Of a stretch of 64,000 nucleotides of DNA, positions 8,692 to 18,075 are shown piece by piece. The position numbers and the translations under genes are program-made. The notes under the pieces are model-generated. The model had not been told where the DNA came from, did no database searches, and saw only the letters and a list, made by a program, of their open reading frames with translations. This stretch comes from Ascidiimonas meishanensis (GTDB taxonomy: Bacteria > Bacteroidota > Bacteroidia > Flavobacteriales > Flavobacteriaceae). Position 1 is the first letter of the stretch. Each line of letters opens with the position of its first letter. The DNA lies in assembly GCF_037782385.1 (NCBI RefSeq), contig NZ_JBBEXD010000008.1:25100-89099 (forward strand), given 5' to 3'.

Positions 8692-9066
8692 ATGGCAAGA
8701 ATCGCAGGGGTAGACATACCAAAACACAAAAGAGGAGTTATTTCGTTAACTTATATATTTGGAATAGGTAGAAGTAGATCTAAAAAAATTTTAGAAATTG
8801 CTCAGGTAAGTGAAGATAAAAAAGTTTCAGATTGGAATGACGACGAGATAGGTCGCATTCGTGATGCAGTCTCTTCTTTTAAAATTGAAGGAGAATTGCG
8901 TTCTGAAATTCAGCTAAACATTAAGCGATTAATGGATATAGGATGTTATAGAGGTATTCGTCATAGATCTGGTCTTCCTTTAAGAGGTCAGCGTACCAAA
9001 AATAACTCCAGAACAAGAAAAGGTAAGAGAAAAACGGTTGCTAACAAGAAGAAAGCAACTAAATAA
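8692..9066 (+). CDS. rpsM: 30S ribosomal protein S13
   Basis: 124 residues. It starts MARIAGVDIPKHKRGVISLT and has the helix-two-turn-helix region plus the basic C-terminus (HRSGLPLRGQRTKNNSRTRK) that contacts P-site tRNA. It begins the alpha-operon part, 3 nt after rpmJ and 11 nt before rpsK. Confidence 0.98.
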   Translation: MARIAGVDIPKHKRGVISLTYIFGIGRSRSKKILEIAQVSEDKKVSDWNDDEIGRIRDAVSSFKIEGELRSEIQLNIKRLMDIGCYRGIRHRSGLPLRGQRTKNNSRTRKGKRKTVANKKKATK

Positions 9067-9077
9067 TAAATAGTAAT

Positions 9078-9470
9078 ATGGCAAAGTCAAATACTAAAAC
9101 TTCCAAAAAGCGTAAGGTGATTGTTGAATCTGTTGGAGAAGCACATATTTCTGCTACTTTTAACAATATCATAATATCACTTACCAATAAAAAAGGAGAT
9201 GTGGTATCCTGGTCTTCGGCGGGTAAAATGGGCTTCAGAGGTTCAAAAAAGAATACTCCGTACGCGGCACAGGTAGCTGCTGAAGATGCGGTAAAAACAG
9301 CTCAGGAAGCAGGACTTCGAAAAGTAAAGGTGTACGTAAAAGGACCTGGAAATGGAAGAGAATCTGCAATTAGATCTATACACAATGCAGGTATAGAAGT
9401 TACAGAGATAATAGATGTGACTCCATTACCACATAACGGATGTAGACCTCCAAAAAGAAGAAGAGTTTAA
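9078..9470 (+). CDS. rpsK: 30S ribosomal protein S11
   Basis: 130 residues. The family core AHISATFNNIIISLTNKKGD and the C-terminal signature KVYVKGPGNGRESAIRSIH followed by HNGCRPPKRRRV are clear. S11 lies on the 30S platform close to mRNA. An 83-nt spacer without any clear terminator separates it from rpsD. Confidence 0.98.
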   Translation: MAKSNTKTSKKRKVIVESVGEAHISATFNNIIISLTNKKGDVVSWSSAGKMGFRGSKKNTPYAAQVAAEDAVKTAQEAGLRKVKVYVKGPGNGRESAIRSIHNAGIEVTEIIDVTPLPHNGCRPPKRRRV

Positions 9471-9553
9471 TCAATTTTTTATGTATAACAGGGTTATCGA
9501 AGATTATCGAAGGAAAGCCTTAATTCATAATCAACCCGATTCAATTTTATAAA

Positions 9554-10159
9554 ATGGCAAGATATACAGGTCCAAAAACAAAAATAGCCCGAAAGTTCGG
9601 TGAAGCTATTTTTGGTGATGACAAATCATTTGAAAAAAGAAATTATCCTCCCGGTCAACACGGTAATAATCGTAGGAGAGGGAAAAAATCTGAATATGCT
9701 GTCCAGTTAATGGAAAAGCAAAAAGCGAAGTATACCTATGGTATTCTTGAGCGTCAGTTCAGAAACTTATTTGAAAGAGCAAATAGAAGTAAAGGAGTTA
9801 CTGGTGAAGTGCTTCTTCAATTATGCGAATCACGCTTAGATAATGTGGTTTATCGTATGGGTGTTGCCCCTTCTAGAAGAGGTGCTAGACAATTGGTTTC
9901 TCACAGGCACATTACAGTGAATGGAGAAATTGTTAACATCCCTTCTTATTCTTTAAAAGTAGGAGACGTCGTAGGAGTTCGAGAGAAATCAAAATCCCTA
10001 CAGATTATTGAAGACTCACTGGCTGGAAATAGCAGTGTTTACGAATGGATCACATGGAATACGGAGAAATTGGAAGGTACTTTTGTGACCATTCCTGAAA
10101 GACTTCAGATTCCTGAAAATATCAAAGAACAACTAATAGTCGAGTTATACTCTAAATAA
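9554..10159 (+). CDS. rpsD: 30S ribosomal protein S4
   Basis: 201 residues, zinc-free type without N-terminal cysteine cluster. The RNA-binding S4 domain is at LDNVVYRMGVAPSRRGARQL. S4 nucleates 30S assembly and in enterobacteria represses the alpha operon. The larger spacer upstream could hold a leader element but no structure was identified. rpoA follows after 21 nt. Confidence 0.98.
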   Translation: MARYTGPKTKIARKFGEAIFGDDKSFEKRNYPPGQHGNNRRRGKKSEYAVQLMEKQKAKYTYGILERQFRNLFERANRSKGVTGEVLLQLCESRLDNVVYRMGVAPSRRGARQLVSHRHITVNGEIVNIPSYSLKVGDVVGVREKSKSLQIIEDSLAGNSSVYEWITWNTEKLEGTFVTIPERLQIPENIKEQLIVELYSK

Positions 10160-10180
10160 TAATCAGACAGCAGTCCTATT

Positions 10181-11173
10181 ATGGCAATATTTAATTTTCA
10201 AAAGCCCGATAAAGTTATAATGATCGATTCGTCCGATTTTGAAGGGAAATTCGAGTTTCGCCCTTTAGAACCAGGATATGGATTGACCGTTGGTAACGCG
10301 TTACGTAGAGTACTTCTTTCTTCTTTGGAAGGGTTCGCTATCACATCGGTAAGAATAGATAAAGTAGAACACGAATTCTCTACAATACCTGGTGTTGTAG
10401 AAGACGTGACGGAAATAATTCTTAATCTTAAGCAAGTTCGTTTCAAGAGACAAATAGAAGATATCGATAATGAAACGGTATCTATTTCTGTTACCGGAAA
10501 AGAACAACTAACAGCGGGTGATTTCCAGAAGTTTATTTCTGGATTTCAAGTGCTTAATCCAGACCTTGTTATTGGTAATATGGAACCTGGTGTTAGTATC
10601 AATATGGAAATTTCCATTGAGAAGGGTAGAGGATATGTACCTGCTGAAGAAAATAGAAAATCTAACGCACCATTAGGTACAATTGCAACGGATGCAATCT
10701 TTACACCTATTAAAAATGTAAAGTATAGTATCGAGAACTATCGTGTAGAACAAAAAACTGATTACGAAAAATTAGTTTTTGAAATTATATCAGATGGTTC
10801 AATACATCCTAAAGATGCGTTGACCGAGGCTGCTAAGACACTGATACATCATTTCATGTTATTCTCAGATGAAAGAATTACTCTGGAAGCAGATGAGATA
10901 GCTCAAACGGAGACCTATGATGAAGAATCACTGCATATGAGACAATTGCTTAAAACCAAATTGGTTGATATGGATTTATCCGTAAGAGCATTAAATTGTC
11001 TTAAAGCCGCAGAAGTAGATACTTTAGGAGACCTTGTATCTTTCAATAAAAACGATTTGATGAAGTTTAGAAATTTTGGTAAAAAATCGTTGACAGAACT
11101 TGAAGAGTTGGTAAATGTGAAAGGGCTTAGTTTTGGAATGGATTTATCCAAGTATAAATTAGATAAAGACTAA
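10181..11173 (+). CDS. rpoA: RNA polymerase alpha subunit
   Basis: 330 residues. The N-terminal dimerisation domain shows LEPGYGLTVGNALRRVLLSS near residue 28. The C-terminal domain, which binds UP elements and activators, is marked by DLSVRALNCLKAAEVDTLGD near residue 265 and KNFGKKSLTELEEL-like residues. The linker between the domains includes an acidic stretch. It lies in the usual rpsD-rpoA-rplQ order. Confidence 0.98.
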   Translation: MAIFNFQKPDKVIMIDSSDFEGKFEFRPLEPGYGLTVGNALRRVLLSSLEGFAITSVRIDKVEHEFSTIPGVVEDVTEIILNLKQVRFKRQIEDIDNETVSISVTGKEQLTAGDFQKFISGFQVLNPDLVIGNMEPGVSINMEISIEKGRGYVPAEENRKSNAPLGTIATDAIFTPIKNVKYSIENYRVEQKTDYEKLVFEIISDGSIHPKDALTEAAKTLIHHFMLFSDERITLEADEIAQTETYDEESLHMRQLLKTKLVDMDLSVRALNCLKAAEVDTLGDLVSFNKNDLMKFRNFGKKSLTELEELVNVKGLSFGMDLSKYKLDKD

Positions 11174-11202
11174 CTCTAGTTACGAGTTGAATACGAAGAA
11201 AA

Positions 11203-11709
11203 ATGAGACACGGAAAAAAAAATAATCACTTAGGTAGAAAGTCGGCGCACAGAAAAGCAATGCTTGCGAATATGGCTTGCTCACTTATTGAACATAAAAG
11301 AATAAATACAACAGTTGCTAAAGCCAAAGCTTTAAAACAGTTTGTTGAACCTTTAGTTACAAAGTCTAAAGAAGATTCTACGCATAACAGAAGAATTGTT
11401 TTTAGTTATTTGCGCAATAAATATGCGGTAGCAGAGCTCTTTAGAGACGTAGCGGCGAAAGTTGGAGACAGACCGGGTGGATATACAAGAATCATTAAAC
11501 TGGGTAATAGGTTAGGTGATAATGCGGAAATGGCATTAATAGAGCTTGTTGACTATAATGAAATCTACAATACTGGTAAGAAAGAAGTCAAACAAAAATC
11601 TACCAGAAGAAGTAGAGGTAGGAAAAAAGATGAAGCTGTTGCTGAAGCACAACCAGCGGTTTCAGAGGCTCCAAAAGCAGATGAAAATGAAGCTTCTACA
11701 GAAGAGTAA
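11203..11709 (+). CDS. rplQ: 50S ribosomal protein L17 with C-terminal extension
   Basis: 168 residues. The first ~120 are standard L17 (MRHGKKNNHLGRKSAHRKAM; GDRPGGYTRIIKLGNRLGDN). The last ~45 are an Ala/Glu/Lys-rich tail ending in ENEASTEE, an extension of the type seen in Bacteroidota. It is the final gene of the ribosomal operon; a strong terminator follows at 11739-11770. Confidence 0.97.
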   Translation: MRHGKKNNHLGRKSAHRKAMLANMACSLIEHKRINTTVAKAKALKQFVEPLVTKSKEDSTHNRRIVFSYLRNKYAVAELFRDVAAKVGDRPGGYTRIIKLGNRLGDNAEMALIELVDYNEIYNTGKKEVKQKSTRRSRGRKKDEAVAEAQPAVSEAPKADENEASTEE

Positions 11710-11738
11710 TAATGTTAACTATATAATTACATATCACA

Positions 11739-11770
11739 AAGGATAAACTTTTCAGTTTATCCTTTTTTTT
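11739..11770 (+). terminator. Rho-independent terminator after rplQ
   Basis: A perfect 10-bp stem (AAGGATAAAC / GTTTATCCTT) with a 6-nt loop is followed by a run of T. It closes the ribosomal operon 29 nt after rplQ and separates it from carA. Confidence 0.88.
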
Positions 11771-11810
11771 ATGTTATTTTGTGAAACCTTTTAAAAGAGC
11801 TCAGGATTTT

Positions 11811-12929
11811 ATGAAGTATCAATCAAGAAAAAAAGCAGTTATTTTGCTGGCAGACGGTATGATTTTTCACGGTAAAACTGTGGGAAATGAAGGCACAGTT
11901 TTTGGAGAAATTTGTTTTAATACCGGTATGACTGGTTATCAGGAAATATTTACAGATCCTTCCTATTTTGGACAAATTATGGTAGCCACCAATGCGCATA
12001 TAGGAAATTATGGCGTGAGAGAAGACGAAATGGAGTCTGATAGTATTAAAATATCTGGGTTAGTATGCAAAAACTTCAGTTATAATCATTCCAGATACGG
12101 AGCAGATAATAGTCTCTTGGAATTTTTTAACGAAAATAATTTGATGGCTATTTCAGATGTAGATACCAGAGCATTAGTAAGCTATATAAGAGATCATGGA
12201 GCGATGAACGCAGTAATTTCTACAGAAGTAAATGATATAGAAGGATTAAAAAAGAGGTTAGAGTCTATTCCTGATATGAACGGATTAGAATTGGCTTCTA
12301 AAGTCTCTACAAAAGAACCCTATTTTTTTGGAGATGAACATGCATCCTATAAGATTGCCGCGTTAGATATTGGAATCAAGAAGAATATTCTTCGTAATCT
12401 AGCAAAAAGAGATGCTTATATTAAAGTGTTTCCATATAACAGTACATTTGAAGAAATGAGTGCTTGGCAGCCAGATGGTTATTTCCTATCTAATGGTCCT
12501 GGAGATCCGGCTCCTTTAATAGAAGCACAAAAAGTTGCAAAAGAAATACTAGAAAAAGATTTACCTTTATTCGGAATATGTCTGGGACATCAGTTAATTG
12601 CACTAGCTAATGGTGTATCTACCTATAAAATGCATAATGGACATAGAGGAATTAACCATCCAGTTAAAAATTTATTAACAGGAAAAGGAGAAATAACTTC
12701 CCAAAATCACGGCTTTGCCATTAATCGTGAAGAAACTGAGAGCAATCCAGATATAGAGATTACTCATGTGCATCTAAATGATCATACAGTTGCAGGAATT
12801 CGTATAAAAAATAAAAACTGTTTTTCTGTACAATATCATCCCGAAGCAAGCCCAGGACCGCACGATGCTTCCTACCTTTTTGACGAATTTATTAATAACA
12901 TAAAAAAACATAAATTACAAACCATATGA
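11811..12929 (+). CDS. carA: Carbamoyl-phosphate synthase small subunit
   Basis: 372 residues from the ATG at 11811 (MKYQSRKKAVILLADG). An in-frame GTG at 11781 would add ten residues but falls next to the terminator T-run, so it is less likely. The N-terminal CarA domain is followed by a class I glutamine amidotransferase domain with the nucleophile in FGICLGHQ and catalytic HPEASPGP near the end. It supplies ammonia from glutamine to CarB for arginine and pyrimidine synthesis; carB is not in the window. The stop overlaps the eno start by 4 nt (ATGA), implying coupled translation. Confidence 0.96.
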   Translation: MKYQSRKKAVILLADGMIFHGKTVGNEGTVFGEICFNTGMTGYQEIFTDPSYFGQIMVATNAHIGNYGVREDEMESDSIKISGLVCKNFSYNHSRYGADNSLLEFFNENNLMAISDVDTRALVSYIRDHGAMNAVISTEVNDIEGLKKRLESIPDMNGLELASKVSTKEPYFFGDEHASYKIAALDIGIKKNILRNLAKRDAYIKVFPYNSTFEEMSAWQPDGYFLSNGPGDPAPLIEAQKVAKEILEKDLPLFGICLGHQLIALANGVSTYKMHNGHRGINHPVKNLLTGKGEITSQNHGFAINREETESNPDIEITHVHLNDHTVAGIRIKNKNCFSVQYHPEASPGPHDASYLFDEFINNIKKHKLQTI

Positions 12930-14215
12930 GTATCATATTAAGTGTTCATGCCAGACAAATTCTGGATTCAAGAGGAAATCCTACAGTAGAAGTAGATGTA
13001 ATCACAGAAACAGGAACAATTGGAAGAGCCGCTGTCCCTTCTGGTGCTTCCACTGGAGAGCACGAAGCAGTAGAATTGAGAGACGGTGGTAATTCCTATA
13101 TGGGAAAAGGCGTGTCTAAAGCAATAGAAAATGTAAATACTATTATAGCAGAGGAAATAGTAGGATTATCTGTATTTGAACAAAACTTTATTGATCAAAC
13201 CATGATTGATTTGGATGGAACTCCTAATAAATCTAATTTAGGTGCCAATGCTATTCTTGGAGTTTCATTGGCAGTAGCTAAAGCTGCAGCTCATGAAATG
13301 GGTTTACCTTTATATAGATATGTAGGTGGGGTAAGTGCTAATACACTTCCAGTTCCTATGATGAACATCATTAATGGAGGTTCTCATTCTGATGCACCTA
13401 TTGCATTTCAAGAATTTATGGTGATGCCCGTAAAAGCTAAAAACTTTACGCACGCCATGCAGATGGGAACAGAAATTTTTCACAACCTAAAAAAGGTGTT
13501 ACACGATCGCGGACTAAGTACTGCTGTTGGTGATGAGGGTGGTTTTGCTCCTACCTTAGATGGTACCGAAGATGCTCTTGATACCATTATCAAATCTATT
13601 GAAAAAGCAGGTTATAAAGCCGGAGATGAAGTTATGATTGCTTTAGATTGTGCCGCTGCTGAATTCTATGTTGATGGGAAATATGACTATACTAAGTTTG
13701 AGGGTGATAAAGGTGCAATTAGAACTTCTGATGAGCAAGCGCAATACTTGGCAGATTTAGCATCTAAATATCCTATTATTTCCATTGAAGATGGAATGGA
13801 TGAGAACGACTGGAATGGTTGGAAAGTTCTTACCGATAAAATTGGAGATAAGGTACAATTAGTCGGAGATGATCTTTTTGTGACAAATGTAGAACGTCTA
13901 TCAAGAGGTATTGAGGGAAATATAGCAAACTCTATTCTTATCAAAGTAAATCAGATTGGAACTTTGACAGAAACTATTGCAGCCGTCAATATGGCTCATA
14001 ATGCCGGATACACCTCTGTAATGTCTCACCGATCTGGTGAAACAGAAGATAATACCATAGCAGATTTAGCAGTAGCCTTAAACACAGGACAAATTAAGAC
14101 AGGTTCTGCTTCTAGATCAGATCGTATGGCTAAGTATAATCAACTTTTGAGAATAGAGGAGCAACTAGGCCCGGTAGCTTATTATCCAAAAGAGAAAGCA
14201 TTTAAGTTGAAATAA
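12926..14215 (+). CDS. eno: Enolase (2-phosphoglycerate dehydratase)
   Basis: 429 residues, full length. It starts with SVHARQILDSRGNPTVEVDV and has the N-terminal loop GRAAVPSGASTGEHEA. Later come the metal-ligand region (DCAAAEF, ISIEDGMDENDW, LVGDDLFVTN), the catalytic Lys in SILIKVNQIGTLTE and the signature MSHRSGETEDNTIADLAVAL. It catalyses 2-phosphoglycerate to phosphoenolpyruvate in glycolysis. It overlaps carA by 4 nt and is followed by a terminator. Confidence 0.98.
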   Translation: MSIILSVHARQILDSRGNPTVEVDVITETGTIGRAAVPSGASTGEHEAVELRDGGNSYMGKGVSKAIENVNTIIAEEIVGLSVFEQNFIDQTMIDLDGTPNKSNLGANAILGVSLAVAKAAAHEMGLPLYRYVGGVSANTLPVPMMNIINGGSHSDAPIAFQEFMVMPVKAKNFTHAMQMGTEIFHNLKKVLHDRGLSTAVGDEGGFAPTLDGTEDALDTIIKSIEKAGYKAGDEVMIALDCAAAEFYVDGKYDYTKFEGDKGAIRTSDEQAQYLADLASKYPIISIEDGMDENDWNGWKVLTDKIGDKVQLVGDDLFVTNVERLSRGIEGNIANSILIKVNQIGTLTETIAAVNMAHNAGYTSVMSHRSGETEDNTIADLAVALNTGQIKTGSASRSDRMAKYNQLLRIEEQLGPVAYYPKEKAFKLK

Positions 14216-14237
14216 AGAAATAATAGGTATTAAAATA

Positions 14238-14266
14238 GCCGTCTTTTTAATAAAGGCGGTTTTTTC
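14238..14266 (+). terminator. Terminator after eno
   Basis: A 9-bp stem with two G-U pairs (GCCGTCTTT / AAAGGCGGT), a 5-nt loop and then a T-run. It lies 22 nt after the eno stop and fits intrinsic termination of carA-eno. Confidence 0.75.
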
Positions 14267-14519
14267 TTTTAAACAATGCTATTGCAATTTGAAGACGCTG
14301 TTAGGATGGAATAATTGACTCTGAAATAACTACTCTCAACTCCGTTTGTATTTGGTTTATAAAGACACTAAGTATAAGATCAATTCTTTTTTAACCTAGC
14401 TATATATTTTGGCAATCACTTCCTGTTTTTAAGTAAAAAAGATGTAGGCTTAACCCTATTTTAACACTTTATTCCTTAATTTCGCAACACTCAGAAATAA
14501 TTTAAAAAGAAACATATAT
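14267..14519. other. Intergenic region eno to gltA
   Basis: No gene is seen here. On the plus strand, TAATTTCG near 14477-14484 is one base from the flavobacterial -7 consensus TAnnTTTG and lies ~36 nt before gltA, but no good -33 TTG is found at the right distance. Any promoter assignment is tentative. Confidence 0.4.
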
Positions 14520-15803
14520 ATGTCCGATAAAGCTATACTAGAATATGATGGAAATAGATATGAATTTCCAGTGGTTAAAGGAACAGAAGATGAGCTGGCG
14601 ATTGATATTAAAACATTACGTGCTTCAACAGGAATGATAACCATTGATCCAGGTTACAAAAATACTGGATCATGTATTAGTGAAATTACTTTCTTGGACG
14701 GCGAGAAAGGAATTCTTAGGTATAGAGGCTACTCCATTGAGGAATTAGCAGAAAAAGCAGATTTTTTAGAAGTTATTTATCTTTTGATTTTTGGGGAATT
14801 ACCAAACAAAGAACAGCTTCAAAAATTTGATACGGATATAAAAGAACAATCAAGAGTAGATGAAGATATTAAAAAGATTTTAGACGGCTTTCCAAAATCA
14901 GCACATCCTATGGGTGTACTCTCTTCATTAACAAGTGCACTAATTGCTTTTAGTCCTTCTTTTGTAAATGTTTCTTCTGAGGAAGCTATGTATAAAGCAA
15001 TCGTTCGGATTTTAGGCAAGTTTCCTGTGCTAGTAGCTTGGACCTTGCGTAAAAAGGAAGGCTTACCATTAGATTATGGTGATAATTCTTTAGGTTATGT
15101 AGAGAATATTGTGAAAATGATGTTCAAAAAACCTAACGAAGAATACAAAAGAAACCCCATAGTTATTGAAGCCCTAGACAAGTTATTAATTCTTCATGCA
15201 GATCATGAGCAGAATTGTTCCACTTCTACGGTTCGAATCGTAGGATCTTCACATGCAGGATTATTTGCTTCACTTTCATCTGGTATTTCTGCGTTATGGG
15301 GCCCGTTGCACGGTGGCGCTAATCAGGCAGTTATTGAGATGTTAGAAGCCATAAAAGAAGATGGTGGTGATACCAAAAAATACATGGCAAAAGCTAAAGA
15401 CAAAGAAGATCCATTTCGTTTAATGGGCTTTGGTCATCGTGTGTATAAAAATTTTGATCCTCGTGCAAAAATTATAAAAAAAGCAGCAGATGAAGTTCTC
15501 AGCGATCTGGGGGTTCAGGATCCTATTTTGGAAATTGCAAAAGGTTTAGAAAAAGAGGCCTTGGAAGATTCTTATTTTGTAGATAGAAAGTTATACCCCA
15601 ATGTTGACTTTTATTCGGGTATTATCTATCGTGCATTAGGGATTCCAACCGATATGTTTACCGTAATGTTTGCTTTAGGGCGTTTGCCAGGTTGGATAGC
15701 TCAATGGAGGGAAATGCGTTTAAATAACGAGCCTATTGGAAGACCAAGACAGGTATACAATGGTCATACACAAAGAGCATTCAAAGAACTACATAAAAGA
15801 TAA
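14520..15803 (+). CDS. gltA: Citrate synthase
   Basis: 427 residues, type II (GltA-like) length. The Ile/Asp start ILRYRGYSIEEL, catalytic His region HADHEQNCSTSTVRIVGSSH, GPLHGGANQAVIEML and MGFGHRVYKNFDPRAKI, and the Asp-containing VDFYSGIIYRALG are all present. It condenses acetyl-CoA and oxaloacetate in the TCA cycle. It stands alone between the eno terminator and its own terminator, so it is probably monocistronic. Confidence 0.97.
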   Translation: MSDKAILEYDGNRYEFPVVKGTEDELAIDIKTLRASTGMITIDPGYKNTGSCISEITFLDGEKGILRYRGYSIEELAEKADFLEVIYLLIFGELPNKEQLQKFDTDIKEQSRVDEDIKKILDGFPKSAHPMGVLSSLTSALIAFSPSFVNVSSEEAMYKAIVRILGKFPVLVAWTLRKKEGLPLDYGDNSLGYVENIVKMMFKKPNEEYKRNPIVIEALDKLLILHADHEQNCSTSTVRIVGSSHAGLFASLSSGISALWGPLHGGANQAVIEMLEAIKEDGGDTKKYMAKAKDKEDPFRLMGFGHRVYKNFDPRAKIIKKAADEVLSDLGVQDPILEIAKGLEKEALEDSYFVDRKLYPNVDFYSGIIYRALGIPTDMFTVMFALGRLPGWIAQWREMRLNNEPIGRPRQVYNGHTQRAFKELHKR

Positions 15804-15828
15804 ATTTTTATAAATTTCATTATTTACT

Positions 15829-15853
15829 AAAAGCGGCCTATTGGCTGCTTTTT
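15829..15853 (+). terminator. Terminator after gltA
   Basis: Stem AAAAGCGGCC / GGCTGCTTTT (10 bp, one G-U pair) with a 4-nt loop and a short T-run, 25 nt after the gltA stop and just before the next gene. Confidence 0.75.
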
Positions 15854-15877
15854 ACAATCTTATAAGATCACAAGTTT

Positions 15878-16792
15878 ATGTTACAACTAAACGTTCAAGA
15901 TGAAGTCTCTAGATTAAGAGCAGTAGTTTTGGGTACTGCGGTTAACAATGGCCCCACACCAACTCCAGAAGAAGCGTATGACCCAAAGTCTTTAGAGTAT
16001 ATTTTAGCAGGTACCTATCCGGTTGAGAAAGATATGACACTGGAAATGGATGCATTTAATGCAGTTTTTGAAAAATACAATGTAGAGGTGTTTAGGCCTC
16101 AAATTATTGAAAATTGTAATCAAATCTTTGCTAGGGATATTGCATTTGTAATTGAGGATCTTTTTATAAAATCTAATATTCTTCCAGACAGAGAACGGGA
16201 ATTGGAAGCGGTTAGTTATGTAATTGATCAGATTGCCCCTGATAAAATAATAAAACCTCCGGAAAAAGTGCATGTTGAGGGTGGAGATGTAATGTTATGG
16301 AAGGATCATATTTTGGTAGGTACTTATAAAGGACAAGATTATGCAGATCATATTACAGCCAGAACTAATATGTATGGAGTAGATTTTCTGAAAGAATTGT
16401 TTCCCCATAAAACCGTTAAAGAGTTTGATTTGGTTAAATCAAAAACAGAAGCTAGAGATAATGCTTTGCATTTAGATTGTTGTTTTCAACCTGTAGGAGA
16501 AAACAAAGGAATTATTTATGAAGGTGGGTTTAGAAACGCGAACGATTATAAATATCTTCTCGATCTTTTTGGAAAAGAAAACCTTTTTCAGATTACAAGA
16601 GATGAGATGTATCTTATGTTTTCCAATGTTTTTTCAATAGCACCAGATGTAGTAGTTTCAGAACGAAATTTCACTAGATTAAATAATTGGCTTCGTAGTG
16701 AGGGTTTTATTGTAGAAGAAATTCCGTACGCAGAAATAGCAAAACAGGAAGGGCTTTTAAGATGTTCTACCATGCCTTTAATAAGGGACTAA
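15878..16792 (+). CDS. DDAH / amidinotransferase-family protein
   Basis: 304 residues of the pentein (guanidino-group modifying) fold. Visible catalytic elements are the Asp-containing FARDIAFVI (around residue 88), HVEGGDV (residues ~132-138) and a Cys close to the C-terminus (LLRCSTMPLIRD), which fits a Cys-His-Asp/Glu triad. The family includes dimethylarginine dimethylaminohydrolase, arginine deiminase and glycine amidinotransferase; which substrate is used cannot be told from motifs alone. It is followed by a second pentein, CtlX, which suggests linked arginine or methylarginine metabolism. Cytosolic, no signal peptide. Confidence 0.82.
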   Translation: MLQLNVQDEVSRLRAVVLGTAVNNGPTPTPEEAYDPKSLEYILAGTYPVEKDMTLEMDAFNAVFEKYNVEVFRPQIIENCNQIFARDIAFVIEDLFIKSNILPDRERELEAVSYVIDQIAPDKIIKPPEKVHVEGGDVMLWKDHILVGTYKGQDYADHITARTNMYGVDFLKELFPHKTVKEFDLVKSKTEARDNALHLDCCFQPVGENKGIIYEGGFRNANDYKYLLDLFGKENLFQITRDEMYLMFSNVFSIAPDVVVSERNFTRLNNWLRSEGFIVEEIPYAEIAKQEGLLRCSTMPLIRD

Positions 16793-17136
16793 ACCTTATT
16801 TATCATCGTGTTTAAATAAAAATGTCTCAACCTGACTTGATTATAACAATATTCTATAAATAGTAGCTTTTATATCTTGATTACAATAAAAGCACATACT
16901 TAGATCATAACTTTTTGAATGTAAAATGTCATATTTTTTTGAAGTATTCATTAATTGATCTTTATGTTTCTTGTCTTATGAGAAGTATTTGAATAACGAA
17001 AACTAAATGTGCTACAAAAGAATGGAGATCACTAAAAATGATCTTCTGTATTTAAATTTTATATTATTTAAAAGTCAAATGCTTTTTAATTAGTAATTTT
17101 ACAAGCCAAACCTTCATTTTTAATATATACCAATAA
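16793..17136. other. Intergenic region before ctlX
   Basis: 344 nt, very AT-rich, without a credible ORF or terminator. TAATTTTA close to 17094-17101 is one base away from the TAnnTTTG promoter element and could serve ctlX; no matching -33 box was found. Confidence 0.35.
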
Positions 17137-18075
17137 ATGACTCAGATTACCAATACAATTCTGATGGTTCGTCCTGTGAACTTTAGGATGAATGAGCAAA
17201 CTGCTGTTAATAACTATTTTCAGGAAGATTTAGATCTCAAAAACAAAGAAATCAATTTAAAGGCTCAGGAAGAGTTTGATGCATTCGTGTCTAAATTAAG
17301 ATCTTGTGGAATAAATGTTATTGTGGTAGATGATAGAAAGGAGTCAGACACTCCAGACTCTATATTTCCTAATAACTGGATATCTAATCACGCTAATGGA
17401 ACGGTAGTCATGTATCCCATGTTTGCAGAAAATAGAAGGAAGGAAAGAAGGGAAGATATTTTAGATATTCTTGAAGAGAATGGTTTCCAGATAAACCATG
17501 TGGTAGATTATACAAGTGCAGAAGCAGAAGATATATTTTTAGAAGGTACTGGCAGTTTGTTATTAGATCGTGTAAATAATAAAGTGTATTGTGCGTTGTC
17601 ATCAAGAGCAGACGAAGGTCTGGTTATTGAATTTTGTGAAGATTTTGAATGTTCACCAGTCATTTTCACGGCAAATCAAACTGTAAACGGCACACGTTTA
17701 CCTATTTATCATACCAATGTCATGATGTGCCTTGGAGAAAATTTTTGCGTAATTTGTCTTGCATCTATTGATGATAAGAAAGAAAGAAAAAGCGTAATTG
17801 CTCATTTAAAAGAAAATGGCAAAGAAATCATTGAAATTTCTGAAAAGCAAATGCATAATTTTGCAGGTAATATGCTTCAACTTGTCAATAATGAGAATAA
17901 GCGGTATATTGTAATGAGTGAGGCTGCATACAAAAGCCTAAAACCCATCCAAGTCAATCAGCTTGAAAAACATGGAGAAATTTTATTTAGTAATTTACAT
18001 ACTATTGAAACATGCGGAGGTGGTAGTGCAAGATGTATGATGGCAGAAGTGTTTTTACCTAAAACAAAAAAATAA
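17137..18075 (+). CDS. ctlX: CtlX-type citrulline-linked amidinotransferase-fold hydrolase
   Basis: 312 residues. The start TNTILMVRPVNFRMNEQTAVN followed by DSIFPNNWISNH and a late Cys in ETCGGGSARCMMAEVFLP is the pattern of the CtlX family (arginine-deiminase-related, PF19420-type). Penteins use this Cys for covalent attack on a guanidino or ureido carbon. Family naming links it to citrulline use, but the reaction is not proven by sequence. Its stop shares one base with the start of the Rrf2 gene (TAATG), so the two are translationally coupled. Confidence 0.83.
   Translation: MTQITNTILMVRPVNFRMNEQTAVNNYFQEDLDLKNKEINLKAQEEFDAFVSKLRSCGINVIVVDDRKESDTPDSIFPNNWISNHANGTVVMYPMFAENRRKERREDILDILEENGFQINHVVDYTSAEAEDIFLEGTGSLLLDRVNNKVYCALSSRADEGLVIEFCEDFECSPVIFTANQTVNGTRLPIYHTNVMMCLGENFCVICLASIDDKKERKSVIAHLKENGKEIIEISEKQMHNFAGNMLQLVNNENKRYIVMSEAAYKSLKPIQVNQLEKHGEILFSNLHTIETCGGGSARCMMAEVFLPKTKK

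Noticed and set aside
11546..11746. Second frame of 66 codons at the end of rplQ
   Set aside because: It overlaps the repetitive tail of L17 in another frame and runs into the terminator.
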